A stretch of DNA of 64,000 bases from Butyricicoccus sp. GTDB taxonomy: Bacteria > Bacillota > Clostridia > Oscillospirales > Butyricicoccaceae. The position numbers were made by a program, and so were the translations under genes. The stretch's first letter is position 1, and each line of letters opens with the position of its first letter. The stretch lies in contig JAHHRO010000001.1 in NCBI GenBank assembly GCA_020025755.1, forward strand, positions 1 through 64,000, written 5' to 3'. The notes under the pieces are model-generated. The model had not been told where the DNA came from and searched no databases. It saw only the letters and a program-made list of their open reading frames with translations. Below are positions 8,174 to 17,087 of the stretch, in pieces.

Positions 8174-8503
8174 TGTAGGTGTACAATATATCTTGGACAT
8201 CGGCAATCGTTCATGAAATACACAGCAAAATATGGGGTGAGCCGAGCAAGCCGGAAGTATAACTCTGAACTTGGCATTCGCCATAAACTGATTCGATCCT
8301 ACACACCACATCATAACGGCAAGGTTGAACGCAGCCACCGTCAAGACCAAAAACAGTTGTATTCCTGTCATTCCTTCTTCCCTCTGGACGACTTTGCAAA
8401 GCAGCCTGCACTTCATAACCGCCGCTCCAACAACCTACCTATGAGACCTCTTGCTTGGCTTTCTCCTTTGGAGTTCACGGTCCAACATGTTTGACAAACC
8501 TAC
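8174..8503 (+). mobile_element. Internally deleted IS481/IS3-like element (~330 bp)
   Basis: The ends resemble each other as an inverted repeat: TGTAGGTGTACAA at 8174, and TGTAGGTTTGTCAA read inward from 8503. Between them lies one transposase remnant. No target duplication is obvious. The left end abuts the riboflavin promoter and the right end precedes a GNAT acetyltransferase gene. Confidence 0.6.
8204..8494 (+). pseudogene. Transposase remnant: N-terminal HTH joined to C-terminal integrase core
   Basis: The reading frame contains a piece typical of the N-terminal helix-turn-helix of IS481-like transposases (MKYTAKYGVSRASRKYN). It is followed at once by the C-terminal part of the DDE core (LGIRHKLIRSYTPHHNG, KVERSHRQDQ, FPLDDFAKQ). 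The DDE glutamate region (KVERSH) is kept, but the catalytic aspartates that should lie between the two pieces are gone. The join (near 8260) is in frame, which suggests a single internal deletion of several hundred bases. The product cannot be an active transposase. Confidence 0.8.
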
Positions 8504-8554
8504 ATTCACAGGATACCCTACTTTTTCCTGCCTGAATGGGACATAAACAAGGGG

Positions 8555-8583
8555 ATGACAGTACAAGATACAGGGTGTATAAT
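8555..8583 (+). promoter_or_regulatory. Promoter of the GNAT acetyltransferase gene
   Basis: ATGACA (8555-8560), a 17-bp spacer and a perfect TATAAT (8578-8583), about 52 bp upstream of the start codon. Confidence 0.6.
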
Positions 8584-8635
8584 AAAGCCACAGAAAGGGT
8601 ATCTGTATAACTTAGAACAGGAGGTACAAAGAACA

Positions 8636-9139
8636 ATGCAGATCGAACTCAAAAAATGGTGTCCGGATGATATGGAGCACCTAACGATGCTGTGCAATCA
8701 AGTGGATCGTACCTATTTATCCAATCGCATGCCATTCCCCTATACAGCGGAAGATGCAAAATGGTGGCTCAATATGGTTGCAGAGCACGAGGGCAAGGAC
8801 GGTGTATTCCGCTCGATCTCTGTAAATGGAACGATCATCGGCAATATCTCCGTAGAGCAGAAAACCGATGTACATGCACAGGATGCAGAGATCGGCTACT
8901 TGCTTTTGACGGAAAGCTGGTCGAAGGGCATTATGACCCAAGCCGTTCGTCAAATCTGTGAGATCGCATTTTCTGAACTATCCATCATTCGTATCACTGG
9001 TTTGGTCTATCAGCCCAACGTGGCTTCCGCCAAGGTACTGGAGCACAACGGCTTTACCTTAGAGGGCATCATGCGGCAGGCGGTTGTCAAAGATCCCAAT
9101 GTCTATGATCTGTGCATCTACGGAAAATTAAAGGGTTAA
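8636..9139 (+). CDS. GNAT family N-acetyltransferase (RimJ/RimL type)
   Basis: The 167-residue protein has the GNAT fold of the RimJ/RimL group: MQIELKKWCPDDMEHL at the N-terminus, an EIGYLLLTESWSKGIMTQAV segment matching the acetyl-CoA loop and following helix, and the late NVASAKVLEHNGFTLEG motif. It probably transfers an acetyl group from acetyl-CoA to an amine on a protein or small molecule; the substrate is not readable. The start at 8636 has AGGAGGT about 9 bp upstream. An in-frame start 27 codons earlier sits in the promoter and lacks one. It has no operon partners. Confidence 0.85.
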   Translation: MQIELKKWCPDDMEHLTMLCNQVDRTYLSNRMPFPYTAEDAKWWLNMVAEHEGKDGVFRSISVNGTIIGNISVEQKTDVHAQDAEIGYLLLTESWSKGIMTQAVRQICEIAFSELSIIRITGLVYQPNVASAKVLEHNGFTLEGIMRQAVVKDPNVYDLCIYGKLKG

Positions 9140-9205
9140 CGTTTGTTCTGCATAGATACAGAAGAGGTTTGCTGATACATACCTATAGAAATGGAGATGA
9201 TCGAA

Positions 9206-9766
9206 ATGAAAAAACGGATCTTAGGTCTGCTCTGCCTGCTTGCGCTGCTTCCTGCATGCACCCCCAAAAAGCCTGATACACCAGCACCTGTGCCGCCGTC
9301 TTCTCCTGCTCCGAGCGGGACATCTCCCGAATCTCCAACGGCTCCAGAACAACCGCAAGCACCCGAAATACCAGTTCAGCCGGCACCATCCCAGCCAGCC
9401 AAGTCAGACCCGAACGCAATTCAATTTTTTGACTGCGGTACCTTGGATCTCTCCGATCCAGATACCATTATCGGGCGTGAAAACTTTGAAGAATTTCTCA
9501 ATGTAACTGGCAGCGGCACAGCGGCTTCCATTCAAATCACCCATGAAAGCGAGGACAGTACCGCCACGCTGACCTTTGCAGACGGCGTCTACACCTTTCA
9601 GGCATCTGGAAAAGAAAGCACTTGGAAACAGCTGCAAATCACGGAATCCGTCACCTCTGGACAAATCCGGCAAACCTTCCGCCTGACAAACACACAGGAT
9701 CTTCCGGCTGACACACCGGACGGAACAAAAGCCATCACCCTCTTCCATGAAACCATCGAAAGCTGA
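9206..9766 (+). CDS. Predicted lipoprotein with proline-rich linker
   Basis: The 186-residue protein has a lipoprotein signal peptide (MKKRILGLLC, then a lipobox LLPAC with the acylated Cys at residue 18). A linker of about 50 residues very rich in Pro, Ser, Ala and Thr follows, then a beta-rich C-terminal domain of about 110 residues. I do not recognise the globular domain. The ATG at 9206 is preferred over one 5 codons earlier because GGAG is 9 bp upstream. It should be anchored to the outer face of the membrane, with the linker spanning the wall. Confidence 0.75.
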   Translation: MKKRILGLLCLLALLPACTPKKPDTPAPVPPSSPAPSGTSPESPTAPEQPQAPEIPVQPAPSQPAKSDPNAIQFFDCGTLDLSDPDTIIGRENFEEFLNVTGSGTAASIQITHESEDSTATLTFADGVYTFQASGKESTWKQLQITESVTSGQIRQTFRLTNTQDLPADTPDGTKAITLFHETIES

Positions 9767-9795
9767 ATATGATATTTCTAAAAATATAAAATAGC

Positions 9796-9834
9796 GAGCG
9801 GGAGCGTCCAGATAAAACATGGATGCTCCCGCTC
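9796..9834. terminator. Bidirectional terminator between the lipoprotein and transketolase genes
   Basis: A 14-bp stem GAGCGGGAGCGTCC/GGATGCTCCCGCTC (one wobble) with an 11-nt loop. It has T-rich tails on both sides and lies between two convergent genes. Confidence 0.8.
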
Positions 9835-9936
9835 GTCTTCTCTTATTTTACAGATGCCAACTTACCTTCTGAACGCTCTTTGTGAAACGCCGCAGGCGTG
9901 TGGCAGCCTGATTTTTCCATTCGATCTTATAAAGGA

Positions 9937-10902
9937 TCACTTACGGGAAACGACCTTTTTCGCAGCTGCAACGATATCAGCAGCTGTGAGGTTGTATTCC
10001 TCCTGCAAGAATCCCTGTGCACCAACCTGACCGAAGCGATTCTGCACACCGATCATCTCCATTGGAACTGGGCAGTTCTTTGCAACGACCTGTGCAACAG
10101 CCGAACCCAGACCACAGTTGACCTGATGGTTTTCAGCGGTCACGATCGCGCCGGTCTCCTTTGCAGAAGTGGTGATCAGTTCCTCGTCGATCGGCTTCCA
10201 TGTGAACATATCTACGACCTTTGCAGAGATGCCCTCAGCCTCCAGAGTCTCCTGTGCCTTGAGTGCTTCATCTACCATGATACCGGAAGCGATGATGGTC
10301 ACATCCTTGCCTTCCTTCAGGGTCACGCCCTTACCGATCTCGAAATCTGCGCCGTCCTCATAAACCTTAATGATGTTCTTACGAACCATACGCATATAGG
10401 AGAACTTACCGGAAGCTGCAAGCTTCTTGGTCAGGCAGTGCAGCATTGCATAGTCGGTCGGATCGATTACAACGGAATCCGGAATCGCCATATACAGTGC
10501 ACAGTCCTCAAACGGCATGTGTGTGCCGCCGTTGTATGCAGCGCATACACCCGGATCAGAACCAACGATATGCACCGGCAGCTTTGCATAGGCTGCGGAC
10601 ATGAATGCCTGATCGAAAGCACGGCGAGAAGCGAAGCAGCCAAAGGAATGAACAAATGCAGTCTTGCCTGCGGCGGTCATACCTGCTGCAACACCAACTG
10701 CGTCCGCCTCTGCAATGCCTGCATTGAAGCACTGACCCGGAAATTCCTTTTCCAGCTTTGCGGTATTGATGCAGTTATACAGATCGCAGTCGATATGTAC
10801 GACATTGCGATCCGCCTTCATCATTTCTTCCATAGCGGTTACATAACCGTCACGGTTTGCACGGGAATCCTTCTCGTGCTTGCCAATCAAAGTAAAGCTC
10901 AT
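9937..10902 (-). CDS. Transketolase, C-terminal subunit
   Basis: The 321-residue protein covers the pyrimidine-binding and C-terminal domains of transketolase (YVTAMEEMMKADRNVVHIDCDL; FNAGIAEADAVGVAAGMTAAG with the catalytic Glu; HSFGCFASRRAFDQ; a C-terminal domain from about residue 190). With the adjacent N-terminal subunit it forms a split transketolase, common in Clostridia, which moves two-carbon units between sugar phosphates using thiamine diphosphate. AAGGAGGG lies 9 bp before the ATG, and the gap to the N-terminal gene is only 15 bp. It lies next to inositol-degradation genes. Confidence 0.93.
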   Translation of the reverse strand: MSFTLIGKHEKDSRANRDGYVTAMEEMMKADRNVVHIDCDLYNCINTAKLEKEFPGQCFNAGIAEADAVGVAAGMTAAGKTAFVHSFGCFASRRAFDQAFMSAAYAKLPVHIVGSDPGVCAAYNGGTHMPFEDCALYMAIPDSVVIDPTDYAMLHCLTKKLAASGKFSYMRMVRKNIIKVYEDGADFEIGKGVTLKEGKDVTIIASGIMVDEALKAQETLEAEGISAKVVDMFTWKPIDEELITTSAKETGAIVTAENHQVNCGLGSAVAQVVAKNCPVPMEMIGVQNRFGQVGAQGFLQEEYNLTAADIVAAAKKVVSRK

Positions 10903-10917
10903 TGTTCGATACCCTCC

Positions 10918-11769
10918 TTACTGCGCCTTAACCTTTTCGAGTTCTGCCTCAGCAAATGCGATCGCCTCGTCCCACTGCTCCTTCGTTGGCTGAGAGGAGT
11001 GTGCGCCGGATGGCTCTGCAAATGTGCAGCCCTTACCCTTAACGGTGTTGAGCACAATACAAGTGGGCTTGCCGGAAACCTCATAAGCAGCCTTGACTGC
11101 ATCATAGATCGCTTCTACATCGTTGCCGTCTTCCAGCTCGATCACATTCCAGCCGAACGCATCGAACTTTGCGCCAATGCCCTTGCCGTGGCTCATGATC
11201 TGGTCAACAGAGCCGTCAAGCTGCATCTTATTGTTATCCACAAAGCAGATCAGATGATCGAGCTTATAGTGTGCCGCGAACTGTGCAGCCTCCCAAACCT
11301 GTCCTTCATCGCACTCACCGTCGCCAACGAATACGAAGACATGGTTATCACGGCCATCTACCTGATTTGCCAGCGCAGCACCCACTGCACTGGACATGCC
11401 CTGACCCAGAGAACCTGTGGTCAAATCAATACCAGGGGTCTTGGTGCGGTCTGTATGGGATGGAAAATTGGTATGTGGCTGGTTGAGCGTATACGCCTGC
11501 TCCAAGGGATAGAATCCCTTGAGGCCGAGCGTTGCATACATGCTCGGACCTGCATGCCCCTTGGACATAACGCACCAGTCGCGATCCTCCCAACGCGGAT
11601 TCTTGGGATCTACCTTCATAATATCGCCGTACAGGACAGCAAGAGCTTCTACAACGGACATGGAACCGCCAACGTGGCCGAAGCCAAGGGAGCCGATCGT
11701 CTTCAGAGTTTCCACTCTGATCTGCTGGGCAAAGACGCGCAGTTCCTTCATTTTTTCTGCTTTCTGCAT
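10918..11769 (-). CDS. Transketolase, N-terminal (thiamine-diphosphate-binding) subunit
   Basis: The 283-residue protein has the ThDP domain: GFGHVGGSMSVVEALAVLY, DWCVMSKGHAGP, TGSLGQGMSSAVG and the metal/ThDP motif GDGECDEGQVWEA...NN. I start it at MQKAEKMKEL (11769) because AGGTG lies 6 bp upstream; a start 9 codons earlier is not supported. It is co-transcribed with the C-terminal subunit from a promoter at 11859-11887. The gene pair is divergent from a DeoR-family regulator, its most likely controller. Confidence 0.93.
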   Translation of the reverse strand: MQKAEKMKELRVFAQQIRVETLKTIGSLGFGHVGGSMSVVEALAVLYGDIMKVDPKNPRWEDRDWCVMSKGHAGPSMYATLGLKGFYPLEQAYTLNQPHTNFPSHTDRTKTPGIDLTTGSLGQGMSSAVGAALANQVDGRDNHVFVFVGDGECDEGQVWEAAQFAAHYKLDHLICFVDNNKMQLDGSVDQIMSHGKGIGAKFDAFGWNVIELEDGNDVEAIYDAVKAAYEVSGKPTCIVLNTVKGKGCTFAEPSGAHSSQPTKEQWDEAIAFAEAELEKVKAQ

Positions 11770-11796
11770 TGCATACACCTGCCTATAAATATACAA

Positions 11797-12197
11797 AATT
11801 TATGTGAAAATCAACGACATCAAAACCAAATCGCTGTTTTCCTCTTCTCACTACTTGTAGTCTATCATCGTTTTGGATAAATTTCAATGCTGATATGAGG
11901 ATTTGTCTGAAATTTTTTTCCTCTATTATGTTTCTTTGTTGGTAACTTCATGGCATCTATTTGTATTCTCTTGATGTGGATGGTGTCTTTTCCAACCTTT
12001 TCCGCACACAATGGCGGATTTTTGCGCATTTTAAAAAATCACAGGATACTCTCGCTATTTTGGTTGATTTTTCAATATTTTCTGGTAAAATTATAAGTAG
12101 AACTGTTCTGCTTTCTTGAATGCGTCTTTTATGCTGATACGCTTTCCAAGCAAGAACAACCAGAAATTAAGAAGTGTAAAGAAGAAAAGGGAGAACC
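11797..12197. other. Intergenic region between divergent transketolase and deoR-type genes
   Basis: This 400-bp AT-rich stretch holds two divergent promoters. On the minus strand TTGAAA (11887-11882)-17-TAGACT (11864-11859) serves the transketolase genes. On the plus strand TTGATT (12064-12069)-16-TAAAAT (12086-12091) serves the regulator. I see no clear operator palindrome and no open reading frame worth calling. Confidence 0.55.
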
Positions 12198-12956
12198 ATG
12201 AAAATCAGTCGACTCAACTCCATTGAGCAGTATGTGATCTCCAAAGAGACCGTCTCCATCGACGAACTTTGCGAGGTCTTTGGCGTATCCAAAAATACCA
12301 TTCGACGGGATCTGAATGATCTGGAAGCACGCGGCCACATTGCCAAGGTCTATGGCGGTGTCACGATCGTCGGCTCCCCCGGTGCCGTGCCCATGCCCGT
12401 TCGTTCCAACCTTAATTCCGCAGATAAAAACCAGATCGGTATGCTCGCCGCAAACGAGGTACAGGATGGAGACACCATTTTTATTGACTCTGGTTCAACC
12501 ACCGTATGTCTGCTCCGCTATCTGTCCAGCCGCAAGCGTGTGACCGTGATCACCCATTCCCTCGGCGCGATGAGCGAGGCTTCCAAGTACGATAACCTGA
12601 GCCTCATCTCTCTGGGCGGCATCTACAATACCGCTACCGATTCCTTTACCGGCTTATCCACCTTTGAAATGCTTTCCGGTATGACCATCAACAAGGCATT
12701 CATGGCAGCGACCGGCATTTCTCTGGAAAGCGGTTTGACCAATACCACCTTTCTGGAAGCCGAGATCAAACGCGGTGTCGTGCAGCATGCTGGCGGCATC
12801 TACTTGCTCGCAGACTCCTCCAAGCTTGACAAGTCTGCTGTGATCTCGTTCTGTCCGCTCAAGGATCTGACGGCATTCATTACCGACCGCCGTCCTCCTG
12901 AGAAATATATGCATTTCTTCTCAGAAAACAATATCCGCGTGCGTTACGAACACTAA
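12198..12956 (+). CDS. DeoR/GlpR-family transcriptional regulator
   Basis: The 252-residue protein has an N-terminal DeoR helix-turn-helix (SIDELCEVFGVSKNTIRRDL, RGHIAKVYGGV) and a C-terminal sugar-phosphate sensor domain (IFIDSGSTTVCLLRYL, ADSSKLDKSAV). Relatives repress sugar catabolic operons and respond to a phosphorylated intermediate; in Bacillus the inositol repressor IolR belongs to this family. It stands between the transketolase pair and iolB-iolD, so control of one or both is likely (inference). GGGAG lies 4 bp before the ATG. Its TAA overlaps the TAG of the convergent AraC-type gene by 2 bp. Confidence 0.88.
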   Translation: MKISRLNSIEQYVISKETVSIDELCEVFGVSKNTIRRDLNDLEARGHIAKVYGGVTIVGSPGAVPMPVRSNLNSADKNQIGMLAANEVQDGDTIFIDSGSTTVCLLRYLSSRKRVTVITHSLGAMSEASKYDNLSLISLGGIYNTATDSFTGLSTFEMLSGMTINKAFMAATGISLESGLTNTTFLEAEIKRGVVQHAGGIYLLADSSKLDKSAVISFCPLKDLTAFITDRRPPEKYMHFFSENNIRVRYEH

Positions 12957-13840
12957 AGCATAGATCCACGACTGCACACTGACCGTCTGTAATCGGTTGG
13001 TGTGCAGTTATATACTTGCCGAAAACGCTTGATGAAATAGCTTACATTTTCAAACCCTACGCTGAGACTGATCTCCAGAACGGGCTGATCGGTCTCACGC
13101 AGCAAACGGGAAGCGCGCTCGATGCGCAGGAAGTTGAGGTGCTGCACCAGTGTCCTGCCCGAACTTTCCTTAAAAAAGCTGCAAAAATACTGAGGAGAAA
13201 GCCCAAACCTTGCCGCAACGTCCGCAAGGCGCAGTTTTTCTGTACAGTGTTCCCCCAAATACTCGACGATCTCACGGAGCAGCTCTATCCGGTATTCTTC
13301 TTTTGGCTGTATGGGATGCTGTGTCAGCATCCGTGCTGCCGCGACAGAACCAATCATATATAATAAAGAGGACTTCACCAAAAGCTGATGTCCAAACGGC
13401 TGATCTGCACAAATGCGGATCATTTTTTTTAACTCTTGAAACAGTTCCTGCCCCAACGCTGTATCCCCTGCCACATAGGATGGAAGCCGCAGTCCCCCAT
13501 CTGCCAAGGGAGCCAGCAGCTGGCTCTGTGCAATATCCGTCCGCCGGAACTGCAAAAAATCCATTGGGAACACAAATGCACGGAACAAATTCCCCACGCC
13601 ACCGCGAATCTCATGCAACTCTCCTGCACTCACAAAAAAGACGTCTCCCATGCTGCCAATATACTGTTTATCTGCAATGGTTACACAGACCTGCCCCTGC
13701 AAAACTGTAATGATCTCCATTTCAGGATGCCAATGATAAGGTACCAAATCAGAATCCTGTGCCTCAGGCGCAGAATAGATCTGAAACGGAAATCCCTGTG
13801 TACCATGTGCACGTTTTTCTCGACGTGAAGCGTTCATCAT
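12953..13840 (-). CDS. AraC-family regulator with N-terminal cupin
   Basis: The 295-residue protein joins an N-terminal cupin sensor (YHWHPEMEIITVLQG, then a glycine-rich strand pattern) to a C-terminal AraC DNA-binding domain with two helix-turn-helix units (KLRLADVAARFGLSPQYFCS; ILEISLSVGFENVSYFIKRF). Such proteins usually activate carbohydrate genes on sugar binding. GAGGAGG lies just upstream of two tandem ATG codons, and either could be used. It diverges from iolB-iolD across 400 bp and is therefore a candidate activator of that operon. Confidence 0.9.
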   Translation of the reverse strand: MMNASRREKRAHGTQGFPFQIYSAPEAQDSDLVPYHWHPEMEIITVLQGQVCVTIADKQYIGSMGDVFFVSAGELHEIRGGVGNLFRAFVFPMDFLQFRRTDIAQSQLLAPLADGGLRLPSYVAGDTALGQELFQELKKMIRICADQPFGHQLLVKSSLLYMIGSVAAARMLTQHPIQPKEEYRIELLREIVEYLGEHCTEKLRLADVAARFGLSPQYFCSFFKESSGRTLVQHLNFLRIERASRLLRETDQPVLEISLSVGFENVSYFIKRFRQVYNCTPTDYRRSVCSRGSML

Positions 13841-14239
13841 ATTCCCCTCCTCTTTGCTGTAAAATCTTAAAATCGTGTTATTTTTTAAGAAGATATTGCA
13901 AGCAATCTTTGTCCTGTCTGCTTATAATTATAGACAGATAAACAAGGATTGACAAGCCGCTTTCCCAACCGCTCTGATTCTCCTCTCACCCAAAAATTCA
14001 TTTCAAGCGCAGGCAGAAAAGCTGTGATATTCCGCTTTTTCTCCCATAAAGGGAATGAATTTTGTCCTATTGGATGCGCAAAGTGTGTTTGTAATTCTGC
14101 TATTCTTTCCAAAAAATACTTCATGTGGTTGATGCTTTTTGTCGATCATGCTATAATGATCCCAAACGGGCATCTGAAAAAATATCTGATTCCGGCCCAA
14201 TTTTCTATACACGGGATCAATTTTCTGGAGGTATACGCG
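13841..14239. other. Divergent regulatory region between araC-type gene and iolB
   Basis: On the minus strand TTGTCA (13955-13950)-17-TATAAT (13932-13927) serves the AraC-type gene. On the plus strand TTGATG (14129-14134)-17-TATAAT (14152-14157) serves iolB, leaving an untranslated leader of roughly 75 bp. I see no other gene and no clear operator palindrome. Confidence 0.65.
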
Positions 14240-15046
14240 ATGTATATTGATAAGCAAGTCAAGCGTGGCTACAACGAGTATATCCATCTCAATGAAGGCA
14301 TCGGCAAGGATGCCATGATGGATGTTGCACTGCTCGTCATGGAGGAGGGCGATACTTATTCCTTCCATGAGAGCGAAAAAGAACTTGCCTGCCTCGTTTT
14401 TGATGGCAAATGCACGATCGAATGGGAAAACGAATCCTACAACGTGGATCGTCCCAACCCGTTCGACTACAATCCATCCTGCCTGCATGTCTGCAAGGGC
14501 ATTGCCGTCAAGATCACTGCACACGGCCCCTGCAACATCTATGTGCAGAAGACCCTCAACGAAAAGACGTTCCCAAGCAAGATGTACAAACCGAAGGATA
14601 CCGACACTTGGGCACGCGGCAATCAGGGCGAACTGATGGGCTGCATCAAGCGCGATGTACGCACCTGCTTCGATCTGGACAATGCACCGTATTCCAACAT
14701 GGTGCTGGGCGAGGTCGTAAACCTGCCGGGCAAGTGGTCCTCTTACCCTCCACACCACCATCCGCAGCCAGAATGCTACTTCTACCGCTATGATAAGCCA
14801 ATGGGCTTTGGCGCAGGCTGGGCAAACGGTGAGATCTACGAGACCCACCATAACGGTCTTGCAATTATCACTGACAAGATGCATTCTCAGGTCACTGCAC
14901 CGGGTTACTCCTGCTGCTATGCGTGGGGAATCCGCCATCTACCGGGCAATCCGTGGGACAAGACCCGCATCGACGATACCGAACACCTGTGGCTGCTCGA
15001 AGACGATGCAAATGACCACATTTGGCACTGTCCAACCGGCAACTGA
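14240..15046 (+). CDS. iolB: 5-deoxy-glucuronate isomerase
   Basis: The 268-residue protein belongs to the IolB/KduI double-cupin family. The metal-site cluster YPPHHHPQPECYFYR and the later GYSCCYAWGIRHLPG are characteristic. It converts 5-deoxy-D-glucuronate, the product of IolD, to 2-deoxy-5-keto-gluconate in myo-inositol catabolism. The ATG at 14240 is set by GGAGG 9 bp upstream; a reading-frame extension of 97 codons crosses the promoter and is not coding. It is followed after 52 bp by iolD. The kinase, aldolase and dehydrogenases of the pathway are not in this window. Confidence 0.93.
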   Translation: MYIDKQVKRGYNEYIHLNEGIGKDAMMDVALLVMEEGDTYSFHESEKELACLVFDGKCTIEWENESYNVDRPNPFDYNPSCLHVCKGIAVKITAHGPCNIYVQKTLNEKTFPSKMYKPKDTDTWARGNQGELMGCIKRDVRTCFDLDNAPYSNMVLGEVVNLPGKWSSYPPHHHPQPECYFYRYDKPMGFGAGWANGEIYETHHNGLAIITDKMHSQVTAPGYSCCYAWGIRHLPGNPWDKTRIDDTEHLWLLEDDANDHIWHCPTGN

Positions 15047-15098
15047 TTGATTTTTGATTTAAAAAACGTGCATTTACTTTGCTAGGAGGATTTTTTAA

Positions 15099-17069
15099 AT
15101 GAAGCACATGGAAACTGTCCGTCTGACGGCAAGTCAGGCACTGGTTCGTTTTCTGGAAAACCAGTACATCAGCTACCTCGATATGGATGGCAAGGAAGTT
15201 GAGCATAAGTTTGTAAAGGGTATCTTCATGCTCCCCGGCCACGGCAATGTTGTCGGCTTTGCAAACGGCGTGGAGCAGGAGCTCAAGGATATGGTCGTTT
15301 ATCAGGGCAAGAACGAGCAGGGCATGGCACTTGCCGCTGTTGGTTATGCAAAGCAGCTGCGCCGCAAGCAGATCTTCGCATGCACCTCCTCTGTCGGTCC
15401 TGGTGCATGTAACATGGTAACGGCTGCTGCAACTGCGACTGCAAACAATATTCCGGTTCTTCTCCTGCCGGGCGATATCTATGCATCCCGTCAGCCTGAT
15501 CCGGTTCTCCAGCAGATGGAGCAGACCCATAACCTGTCCATCTCTGCGCATGACGCATTTCAGGCAGTGACCAAGTACTGGGGCCGCATCAACCGCCCAG
15601 AGCAGGTCATGACCGATATGCTGTCCGCAATGCGTGTCCTGACCGATACTGCAAACACCGGTGCTGTTGCGATCTCCCTGCCGCAAGATGTACAGGCAGA
15701 GGCATACGATTATCCGGTAGACTTCTTCAAGAAGCGTGTATGGCGTGTAGATCGTCGTCCGATCACACAGTATGCGCTCGAACAGGCTGTTGAGGTTATC
15801 AAGAACGCAAAGAAGCCGCTTCTCATCTGTGGCGGCGGTGTGCGCTACGCAGAGGCACACAAGGTATTCAAGAAGTTCGCAGAGGATTTCGGCATCGCAT
15901 TCGGTGAGACACAGGCTGGCAAATCCTCGATCGAGTGGACACATGAACTGAACCTCGGTGGTCTGGGCACGACTGGCGGCATTGCTGCAAACAAGCTTGC
16001 GCATGAAGCAGATGTTGTGATTGGTGTGGGGACCCGTTACACCGACTTCACCACTGCTTCCAAGTGGCTGTACCGTACCGACGCAAAGTTTGTCAATATC
16101 AATCCCTCCGAGTTCCAAGCATACAAGATGGATGCAACTCCAGTCGTTGCTGACGCAAACGAAGCATTGACTGCAATTGGCGCAGAACTGTTCAAGCTGG
16201 GCTATCACACCGATGCTGCATACGCAGAGGAAGTCAAGGCACTGCGCAAGGAATGGTTCGACGAGGTAGAGCGTCTCGATCATGTGGCTTACACGGATAA
16301 GGACTCCTTTATTCCAGAGATCAACGATGCCAACCGTGCCTGTGTTGAGAAGTACATTGAGGAAACTGGCTGCAAGCTGTGTCAGACCGCTGTACTGGGA
16401 ACCATCAACCGTATGATCGACGACAATGCAATTGTTGTTGCAGCGGCTGGTTCTCTGCCCGGCGATATGCAGGGTCTGTGGCGTGCACGCAAAATCAATA
16501 CCTACCACATGGAATACGGTTATTCCTGCATGGGTTACGAAGTGGCTGCTGCATTGGGCGCGAAAATGGCTTGCCCGAATCAGGAGGTTTACTCCATGTG
16601 CGGTGACGGCTCCTTTGATATGATGCACTCTGAACTGATCACATCCGTTCAGACCGGTCACAAGATCAATGTCATGCTGTTTGACAACGCTTCCTTCGGC
16701 TGCATCAATAACCTCGAAGTTGGTCAGGGCAATGCCTGCATCGCAACCGAGAAGAACATGTTGGAAGAAGGCGTGACCAACGGTATCCATAAGGGCAAGG
16801 TCATGCAGATCGACTATGCTGCGATCGCTGCTGCATACGGATGCAAGACCTACACCGTCAAGACACAGGAAGAATTGGAGGCTGCAATCGAGGATTCCAA
16901 GAAGCAGACTGTTTCTACCCTGATTGATGTCAAGGTTCTGCCAAAGACCATGTCCGGCGGCTATGAAAACTGGTGGCGTGTTGGCGTTGCTGAAGTTTCC
17001 AATAAGCCGGAAGTGCAGGCAGCACGCAAGGCACTTGAGGATCACCTGTACGAAGCACGTCATTATTGA
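15099..17069 (+). CDS. iolD: 3D-(3,5/4)-trihydroxycyclohexane-1,2-dione hydrolase
   Basis: The 656-residue ThDP enzyme opens the inositol ring, producing 5-deoxyglucuronate. The acetolactate-synthase-like plan is clear: an N-terminal pyrimidine domain with the glutamate in YQGKNEQGMALAAVGYAKQ, a middle domain (CGGGVRYAEA), and a C-terminal ThDP domain with CGDGSFDMMHSELITSVQTG and NASFGCINN. Length matches IolD (about 640). AGGAGG lies 8 bp before the ATG. It is co-transcribed with iolB and closed by a strong terminator. Confidence 0.95.
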   Translation: MKHMETVRLTASQALVRFLENQYISYLDMDGKEVEHKFVKGIFMLPGHGNVVGFANGVEQELKDMVVYQGKNEQGMALAAVGYAKQLRRKQIFACTSSVGPGACNMVTAAATATANNIPVLLLPGDIYASRQPDPVLQQMEQTHNLSISAHDAFQAVTKYWGRINRPEQVMTDMLSAMRVLTDTANTGAVAISLPQDVQAEAYDYPVDFFKKRVWRVDRRPITQYALEQAVEVIKNAKKPLLICGGGVRYAEAHKVFKKFAEDFGIAFGETQAGKSSIEWTHELNLGGLGTTGGIAANKLAHEADVVIGVGTRYTDFTTASKWLYRTDAKFVNINPSEFQAYKMDATPVVADANEALTAIGAELFKLGYHTDAAYAEEVKALRKEWFDEVERLDHVAYTDKDSFIPEINDANRACVEKYIEETGCKLCQTAVLGTINRMIDDNAIVVAAAGSLPGDMQGLWRARKINTYHMEYGYSCMGYEVAAALGAKMACPNQEVYSMCGDGSFDMMHSELITSVQTGHKINVMLFDNASFGCINNLEVGQGNACIATEKNMLEEGVTNGIHKGKVMQIDYAAIAAAYGCKTYTVKTQEELEAAIEDSKKQTVSTLIDVKVLPKTMSGGYENWWRVGVAEVSNKPEVQAARKALEDHLYEARHY

Positions 17070-17087
17070 TTCGTCAAATAAATCTAT

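Noticed and set aside
11810..14140. A shared GTTGAT-T-rich motif before the transketolase, deoR-type and iolB genes as a common operator
   Set aside because: The three occurrences match over only 6-9 bases, lack symmetry and differ in position relative to the promoters; chance in AT-rich DNA is likely.
13949..14239. A 97-codon N-terminal extension of iolB
   Set aside because: It runs through a consensus TTGATG-17-TATAAT promoter, and the real ATG at 14240 has GGAGG 9 bp upstream and matches the family N-terminus.
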